Assembly: GCA_964506245.1 (NCBI GenBank)
Contig: CAZDKK010000081.1
Span: 1-20,083 of the forward strand
Length of the DNA: 20,083 nucleotides
Direction: 5' to 3'
Origin: CAZDKK01 sp964506245
GTDB lineage: Bacteria; Eisenbacteria; RBG-16-71-46; CAIMUX01; WJJG01
The first letter of the stretch is position 1. Each line of letters begins with the position of its first letter. Below, piece by piece: positions 15,840 to 20,083 of the stretch. The notes under the pieces are model-generated. The model searched no databases and had not been told where the DNA came from. It worked only from the letters and a program-made list of their open reading frames with translations. Made by a program: the position numbers and the translations under genes.

Positions 15840-17005
15840 GCTGCCATCCTGCGCCTGGCCGCGATGCACTCGACGGCCCGGAGGGCGGCCTCGATGTCGT
15901 CGTCCGTGTTGAAGCCCGAGACGCTGAAACGGACCGTGCCCGCCGGTGCGCAGCCCAACGCCGCGTGGATCAGGGGCGCACAGTGGAGACCCGTCCGGCA
16001 CACGACCCCGAAACCCTCGTGCAAGGCAAAGCCAGTTTCCTCGACTCCCCAGCCCTCGATGGCGAAGGAGACGACCCCGGTCAACTCCTCTTCGGGGCCG
16101 TCGCCGAACAACCGCACTCCTGGGGTCGCACGCAGGCCCGCGCGCAGCCGCCGCGCCAGCCTCCGGGCGGCATCGCGATGGCGGGTCCCTTCCGCCGCGA
16201 GCCAGGCCAGCGCCGCGGCCAGCCCCGCCAGCGCGGGGACATTGGGCGTGCCGGCCTCCAAGCGCGTCGGCATGTCGGCCGGGTGAAGCGCCAGATCGCT
16301 GCGCACGCCCGTTCCCCCGACGAACCACTGCTGGAGGCTCAGGGATGGAGCGACGTAAAGACCACCGGTTCCCGGGGGTCCATGGAGGCCTTTGTGTCCG
16401 GTGAAGGCCACGAGGTCGGCCTGGAGCATCGCGACGTCGACGGGCACGAGCCCGAGCGTCTGGGAGGCGTCGAGCAGCGTCACCGCGCCGGCCTGCCTGG
16501 CCTGCCCGAGAAGCTGCGCGGCATCGGCGATGCGGCCGGTGACGTTGGACGCGTGGTTGAGCACGGCCAAGGCGGGACGATGCGCCAGCGCCGCCTTCCA
16601 GCCCCGAGCATCGATTCGCCCGGCGCGGTCGAGCCCGATGATGTGCAGCCCGATGCCCCGGCGCTGGGCCAGATGGTTCAAGGGCCTCAGGACCGAATTG
16701 TGCTCGGTGACCGTGGTGACGACGGATGTCCCCGGCTGCAGGTCCAGGCCAAGAATCGCCAGGTTCAACGCCTGGGTGGCGTTCACGGTCAGCACGATGT
16801 GGTCGCCGGTCACAGCGGCGGGCGCGGTCTCGGGGTTGGAGAGCAGCGCGGCGAGCCGAGCGCGGCAGTCGGCGGTGGCGTCCCGCCGCGATGCGGCGCG
16901 GCCCGGGTGGACTGGAGGCTCCTCGATGGCCCGGGAGACGGCTTGGGCCACCCCTGGTGCCTTCGGCCAGGCACTGGCCGCGTTGTTGAGATAGACCGCT
17001 GCCAT
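15836..17005 (-). CDS. Cysteine desulfurase family protein (class V aminotransferase fold)
   Basis: A 389-aa PLP enzyme of the NifS/SufS/CsdA type, which moves sulfur from L-cysteine to an enzyme cysteine. Seen: N-terminal VYLNNAASAWPKAPGV, substrate-anchor region, the PLP-stacking His102 (TVTEHNSVLRPL), Asp179 (LLDASQTLG), the Schiff-base Lys205 in FTGHKGLHGPPGTGG, and a C-terminal active-site region with Cys336 and Cys342 in VVCRTGLHCAP followed by GTVRFSVSGFNTDDDI. This CRTGLHCAP form matches the cysteine desulfurase family protein group (TIGR01977-like) rather than IscS, whose loop is SGSAC. The first residues are MAAVYLNN. Ribosome site weak (GAGGG, 3 bases before ATG). It is followed by a coupled small gene; no iscU, sufBCD or selenium genes are in the window, so the sulfur acceptor is unknown. 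Confidence 0.92.
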   Translation of the reverse strand: MAAVYLNNAASAWPKAPGVAQAVSRAIEEPPVHPGRAASRRDATADCRARLAALLSNPETAPAAVTGDHIVLTVNATQALNLAILGLDLQPGTSVVTTVTEHNSVLRPLNHLAQRRGIGLHIIGLDRAGRIDARGWKAALAHRPALAVLNHASNVTGRIADAAQLLGQARQAGAVTLLDASQTLGLVPVDVAMLQADLVAFTGHKGLHGPPGTGGLYVAPSLSLQQWFVGGTGVRSDLALHPADMPTRLEAGTPNVPALAGLAAALAWLAAEGTRHRDAARRLARRLRAGLRATPGVRLFGDGPEEELTGVVSFAIEGWGVEETGFALHEGFGVVCRTGLHCAPLIHAALGCAPAGTVRFSVSGFNTDDDIEAALRAVECIAARRRMAA

Positions 17006-17376
17006 GGACCCTCGATCCCGGTGGCGTGAGGCACGTCCTGCGGCCCCGCGGGGCGCGGCTGAGATCAGCCACCTGGCACAGCTATCGGCCGGTGCCTAGG
17101 TAGATCTTTCGCACCGCTTTTCGGGCGGACGGGGATGTTGCGGCCATACCCCGCGGGAGCCGCGCCCATAGCCGGCAGATGTGGAGTCCCGCTTCTATCA
17201 CCCCCTCCCCTCGAGCAGCCAGCTTCGGGATCGCCTCCCTAAACCTGTCCCCGCATTCAGTCTCCCGCCGGGAATAGACCGGCCCGGGCCCTTGTATTGC
17301 GGGCGCATCAGACGAGACGAACGCAGCTTGGAACGGCGGAGCCCGCCGCTGGCCCCGCCAGCGAAAGGAGTGGGAC
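17006..17376. other. Divergent intergenic region with palindromes
   Basis: 371 bases lie between the start codons of the desulfurase (minus) and the VIT/VWA gene (plus). No gene is supported. It holds a perfect 12-base palindrome GCCCCGCGGGGC (17043-17054) and beside it a short hairpin GGCTG-AGAT-CAGCC (17057-17070), both in the desulfurase leader. They could be operator or leader structures. I found no promoter of good quality. The ribosome site of the VIT/VWA gene, AAAGGAG, is at the right edge. Confidence 0.5.
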
Positions 17377-19845
17377 ATGAAGACGCGTTTCTCTCTGCGG
17401 GCCCCCCGGCGCAGGTTCCTCGGACAGCAGAGCGCCGGCCGCGGTCATGGACTCCGGGGAGCCGCGATGCCGCCTCGGGCGCGCTTGGCTGCGCGTCGAA
17501 GCCAGCCGACTCCCTCGCGGTCCGCGTTGCCCTCCCTTCCCCGAGCCGGCTCTCCTTGGGTCGTGGCCGTCCTGCTGCTCCTCGCCGCCGCCCCCCTCGC
17601 CCGCGCCGACGGCCTGATGATCCTGCGGCCGACGCCCGAATTCCCCCACCCCGAGCCCCTGGCGGTCGCGTATCACGATGTCGACATTCGCATTCGCGAC
17701 CAGGTGGCGGCCGTGGACATCGACCAGGTCTTTCGCAACCTGAACGGCCGCCGGGTCGAGGGCGAGTACATCTTCCCGATCCCCGACGGCGCGGCGGTGA
17801 GCGACTTCGTGCTCTACGTCGACGGACAGCCGCTGCACGCCGAGGCGATGGATGCGCAGCAGGCCCTGCGCGTCTACCAGGAGCTGGTGCGCGAGAGCCG
17901 CGACCCGGCCCTGCTCGAATACGCCGGGCGCGAGATGTTCCGCGCGCGCGTGCACCCGTTCGAACCACACGGTGAGCGGCGGGTGGCGCTCTCGTACGAA
18001 CAGGTTGTTGCACGCGAAGGCGGGCTCTACCGGTTCGTCTATCCGCTCTCGACCGAGAAGTTCTCCTCCCGACCGCTCGAGCGGGCGGTCGTGACGATCG
18101 AGCTGGAGGCGGACCGGCCGATCTGCAACGCCTATTGCCCGAGCCATGAGGTCGAGATCGAGTACCTTGGCCGGCAGCGGCTGCGGGTGACGTGGGAGGA
18201 GAACGGCACGCGGCCTGACCGCGATCTCGTCTTCTACTACTCGCTGGCCGAGGGGCCGATGGACATCCGCGTTGTTCCGCACCGGCCCTCCGATGGCGAG
18301 GATGGCTACTTCATGCTGCTGGCCTCGCCGGGCATGGGCGATGAGTTGCCCGTCGCGCCGAAGGATGTCGTCTTCGTGGTCGACCGCTCGGGTTCGATGT
18401 CGGGCGACAAGTTCGAGCAGGCCCGCCAGGCCCTGCGCCACTGCCTGGAGCACCTCAACCCGGCCGACCGCTTCAACGTGATCGCCTTCTCGTCCTCCGT
18501 CGACGCCTTCGCGGATGACCTCCAGCCGGCGCGTGGCGGCGCTGTGCGCGAGGCGCTCGACTTCGTGCGCGATCTGGAGGTGGGTGGGAGCACCAACATC
18601 CACGAGGCGCTGCGCGAGGCGCTGGATTGCCGGTTCGACCGCGAGCGGCCGGCCTTCGTGGTCTTCGTCACCGACGGCCTGCCGACGGCGGGCGAGGTGG
18701 ACCCCGAGCGGATCCTGGAGATGGTCGCGGACCACAATCGTGGCGGCTGGCGCGGCGGCCTGCGCGGCGGCCTGCGCGGCGGGCAGGGCGCGCGCATCTT
18801 CACCTTCGGCGTAGGCTATGACGTCAACGCCGTGCTGCTCGATCTGCTCGCGGAGGAAAACGCCGGCCGGCCCGCCTACGTGCGGCCGGGTGAGGACCTC
18901 GATACCCGCGTCGCCGGCTTTTACGATCAGATCGCCGATCCGGTCGTCACAGACCTGGAGATCGAAGTGGAAGGCGGCCGCATCCGCGACCTGCAGCCCG
19001 CGCGTCTGCCGGACATCTTCCGCGGCAGCCAGCTCGTCCTCTTCGGCCGCTATCGCGGGTCGGGACCGGCCACGCTCACCCTCACGGGCACGGTCGCGGG
19101 CCGGCGCCGGATCTTCACGGCCGAGTTCGAGCTGCCGGAGCGCGAGCGGCGCGACACGTTCGTCGGGCGCCTGTGGGCCACCCGCAAGGTGGGCACGCTC
19201 TTGCGCGACGTGCGCCTGCGCGGGGAACGCGCGGAGCTGGTCGACGAGATCCGCGATCTCGGCCTGAGATTTGGGATCGTGACCCCCTACACCTCGTTCC
19301 TGGTTGACGAGGACGAGGCGCGCCCGCTGGCGGAGCGCGACGAGCGGCACGGGCCGCGCCTCGGCGCCCGCGTGTCGGCGCACGGGCAGGGGGACGCCAA
19401 GGGGAGCATCGTGGTGAACGAGTCGGCCCCCGTGCCGGCCACGACCCCCGATGCCCATGGCCCGAACTGGGGGGGGCTGCAGAGCGTCTTCAGGGCGCCG
19501 GTCGCGGAGCGCAAGAAGATGCTCCAGACAGCGGGCGGCGACCTGGGCGTGGCGCTCTCGAGCGAGGTCGAGGCCCTGGCCTCCGCGTCATCCGAGCGCG
19601 CTCGGGACTCCGAGCTGGGGGTCCGCAGCGTGGCGGGGCGCACCTTCCACCGCGAGGAGGGCGTCTGGAAGGAGGTCGGCTGGGAGACGAGCAAGCGGGG
19701 CACCACGGTCGCGGTCGAGCTGGGCAGCGATGCCTACTTCGATCTGCTCCGGCGCCACCCCGAGGTGGGACCGATCCTCTCGCTGGGTGAGCGCGTGATC
19801 TTCCAGGTCGACGGGTGCTGGTACGAGACGCGGCCCGTGTCCTGA
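17377..19845 (+). CDS. Secreted VIT and von Willebrand factor A domain protein
   Basis: An 822-aa protein resembling inter-alpha-trypsin inhibitor heavy chains; bacterial members are exported and probably bind protein ligands through a metal site. Seen: an unusually long basic N-terminus before the signal core (PWVVAVLLLLAAAPLARA, about 60-77), a VIT domain (about 80-215, with VDIDQVFRNLNGRRVEGEYI and a VYQELV segment near 167), and a VWA domain (about 328-515). The MIDAS residues are complete: Asp336-Ser338-Ser340 (VVDRSGSMSG), Thr406 (GGSTN) and Asp433 (VTDG). The VWA loop after Asp433 carries GGWRGGLRGGLRGGQG from a 12-base tandem repeat. The remaining ~300 residues are of unknown fold, with a conserved-looking DLGLRFGIVTPYTSFLV. 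The start is supported by AAAGGAG 6 bases upstream; an ATG 30 codons later (17467) with GGGGAG before it would give a normal-length signal peptide. Confidence 0.92.
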   Translation: MKTRFSLRAPRRRFLGQQSAGRGHGLRGAAMPPRARLAARRSQPTPSRSALPSLPRAGSPWVVAVLLLLAAAPLARADGLMILRPTPEFPHPEPLAVAYHDVDIRIRDQVAAVDIDQVFRNLNGRRVEGEYIFPIPDGAAVSDFVLYVDGQPLHAEAMDAQQALRVYQELVRESRDPALLEYAGREMFRARVHPFEPHGERRVALSYEQVVAREGGLYRFVYPLSTEKFSSRPLERAVVTIELEADRPICNAYCPSHEVEIEYLGRQRLRVTWEENGTRPDRDLVFYYSLAEGPMDIRVVPHRPSDGEDGYFMLLASPGMGDELPVAPKDVVFVVDRSGSMSGDKFEQARQALRHCLEHLNPADRFNVIAFSSSVDAFADDLQPARGGAVREALDFVRDLEVGGSTNIHEALREALDCRFDRERPAFVVFVTDGLPTAGEVDPERILEMVADHNRGGWRGGLRGGLRGGQGARIFTFGVGYDVNAVLLDLLAEENAGRPAYVRPGEDLDTRVAGFYDQIADPVVTDLEIEVEGGRIRDLQPARLPDIFRGSQLVLFGRYRGSGPATLTLTGTVAGRRRIFTAEFELPERERRDTFVGRLWATRKVGTLLRDVRLRGERAELVDEIRDLGLRFGIVTPYTSFLVDEDEARPLAERDERHGPRLGARVSAHGQGDAKGSIVVNESAPVPATTPDAHGPNWGGLQSVFRAPVAERKKMLQTAGGDLGVALSSEVEALASASSERARDSELGVRSVAGRTFHREEGVWKEVGWETSKRGTTVAVELGSDAYFDLLRRHPEVGPILSLGERVIFQVDGCWYETRPVS
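18742..18789 (+). repeat. 12-base in-frame tandem repeat within the VWA domain
   Basis: Four 12-base units. The central two are identical (GGCGGCCTGCGC at 18754-18765 and 18766-18777). The outer two are diverged (GGCGGCTGGCGC before, GGCGGGCAGGGC after). They encode GGWR, GGLR, GGLR and GGQG, so copy-number change would keep the frame. Confidence 0.8.
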
Positions 19846-19863
19846 CACGGCGCGCAGAGCGAA

Positions 19864-19898
19864 GCGGGGCTCGGTCCCGGCACGGGACCGGGCCCCGC
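19864..19898. terminator. Long GC-rich hairpin after the VIT/VWA gene
   Basis: GCGGGGCTCGGTCCCG and its complement (with one G-U pair) form a 16-base-pair stem around a 3-base GCA loop, starting 18 bases after the stop codon. The position fits a transcription terminator, but there is no T-run after it on the plus strand, so it may instead act as an mRNA-stabilising hairpin or a Rho-assisted terminator. Confidence 0.6.
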
Positions 19899-19940
19899 TG
19901 CTGCGCAGGCTCCGGGCTGCGCCAAAACGGAGCGCCGCGC

Positions 19941-19972
19941 TTCTGGACCGGGCGCCCCGTGTGCGGTAGGTT
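19941..19972 (+). promoter_or_regulatory. Possible promoter before the edge ORF (TTCTGG-N20-TAGGTT)
   Basis: TTCTGG (19941-19946), a 20-base spacer and TAGGTT followed by GG (19967-19972) match the arrangement found upstream of the sigma gene. The last box followed by G resembles TAnnTTTG. It lies about 64 bases before the ATG at 20036. Confidence 0.3.
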
Positions 19973-20035
19973 GGCGGGTGAGAGGAAGCCGTCCACCGTC
20001 CGCGACGAGACTCCAGTAAAGGACTCGAGTCCGCG

Positions 20036-20083
20036 ATGCCCGGCAAGAGGCGCCCTACCGCCAGCCAGCCGTCCCCGCGCGCG
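20036..20083 (+). CDS. Possible start of a gene running off the window
   Basis: An ATG opens a frame beginning MPGKRRPTASQPSPRA that continues past the edge. AAAGGA lies 12 bases upstream, which is somewhat far. Between them sits a perfect 12-base palindrome, GGACTCGAGTCC (20021-20032). Only 16 codons are visible, too few to name a product. Confidence 0.35.
   Translation, partial: MPGKRRPTASQPSPRA

Noticed and set aside
17308..19458. 716-aa minus-strand open frame
   Set aside because: Antisense to the VIT/VWA gene, which has complete MIDAS residues and a strong ribosome site; the reverse product shows no domain.

Overview
The window reads as high-GC bacterial chromosome from an uncultured or little-studied lineage. 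Three traits point towards the FCB side of the tree (an Eisenbacteria- or Krumholzibacteria-like organism is my guess, not proven). They are a secreted FG-GAP repeat protein ending in an FlgD-Ig/sorting-type domain, a secreted papain-like protease with a CC...C...C...DC...GG.W...C...C tail, and two possible promoters resembling the TTTG/TAnnTTTG type. TGA is an ordinary stop codon here. I saw no rRNA, tRNA or CRISPR.

Left part (1-6.8 kb, minus strand, visibly less GC-rich than the rest): a membrane Ser/Thr protein kinase with a TolB-like and TPR sensor half lies just downstream of a large FG-GAP repeat protein gene. That gene has a clear sigma70-type promoter, a good ribosome binding site and a signal peptide, but is cut near its 5' end by one in-frame TGA. 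Upstream of it lie a gene-poor stretch, possibly a decayed gene, and an integrase-type (DDE) transposase.

Middle part (6.8-13 kb, minus strand): a four-gene cluster with gaps of 9-19 bases, headed by a signal-peptide/FN3/DUF6754-type protein behind a TTGACG-N17-TATACT promoter. It is followed by a six-TM protein, a protein with TM segments at both ends and an alpha/beta core, and a polytopic membrane protein. None has a known function; together they look like one membrane complex and are the best candidate for an undescribed system. Upstream on the same strand are an orphan Wza-like SLBB export protein and a secreted C1A cysteine protease.

Right part (13-20 kb): an ECF sigma factor and its zinc-finger anti-sigma factor overlap by ATGA. 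The anti-sigma protein carries an unusually large Ala/Pro-rich outer domain. Convergent to it is a PLP cysteine desulfurase-type gene whose stop overlaps the start of a small 93-aa unknown gene. Divergent from that is a large secreted VIT/VWA protein, followed by a strong hairpin and the first codons of a possible further gene at the edge.

The themes are envelope signalling (kinase, ECF/anti-sigma pair) and exported or envelope proteins (FG-GAP, VIT/VWA, C1 protease, SLBB, DUF6754 cluster).
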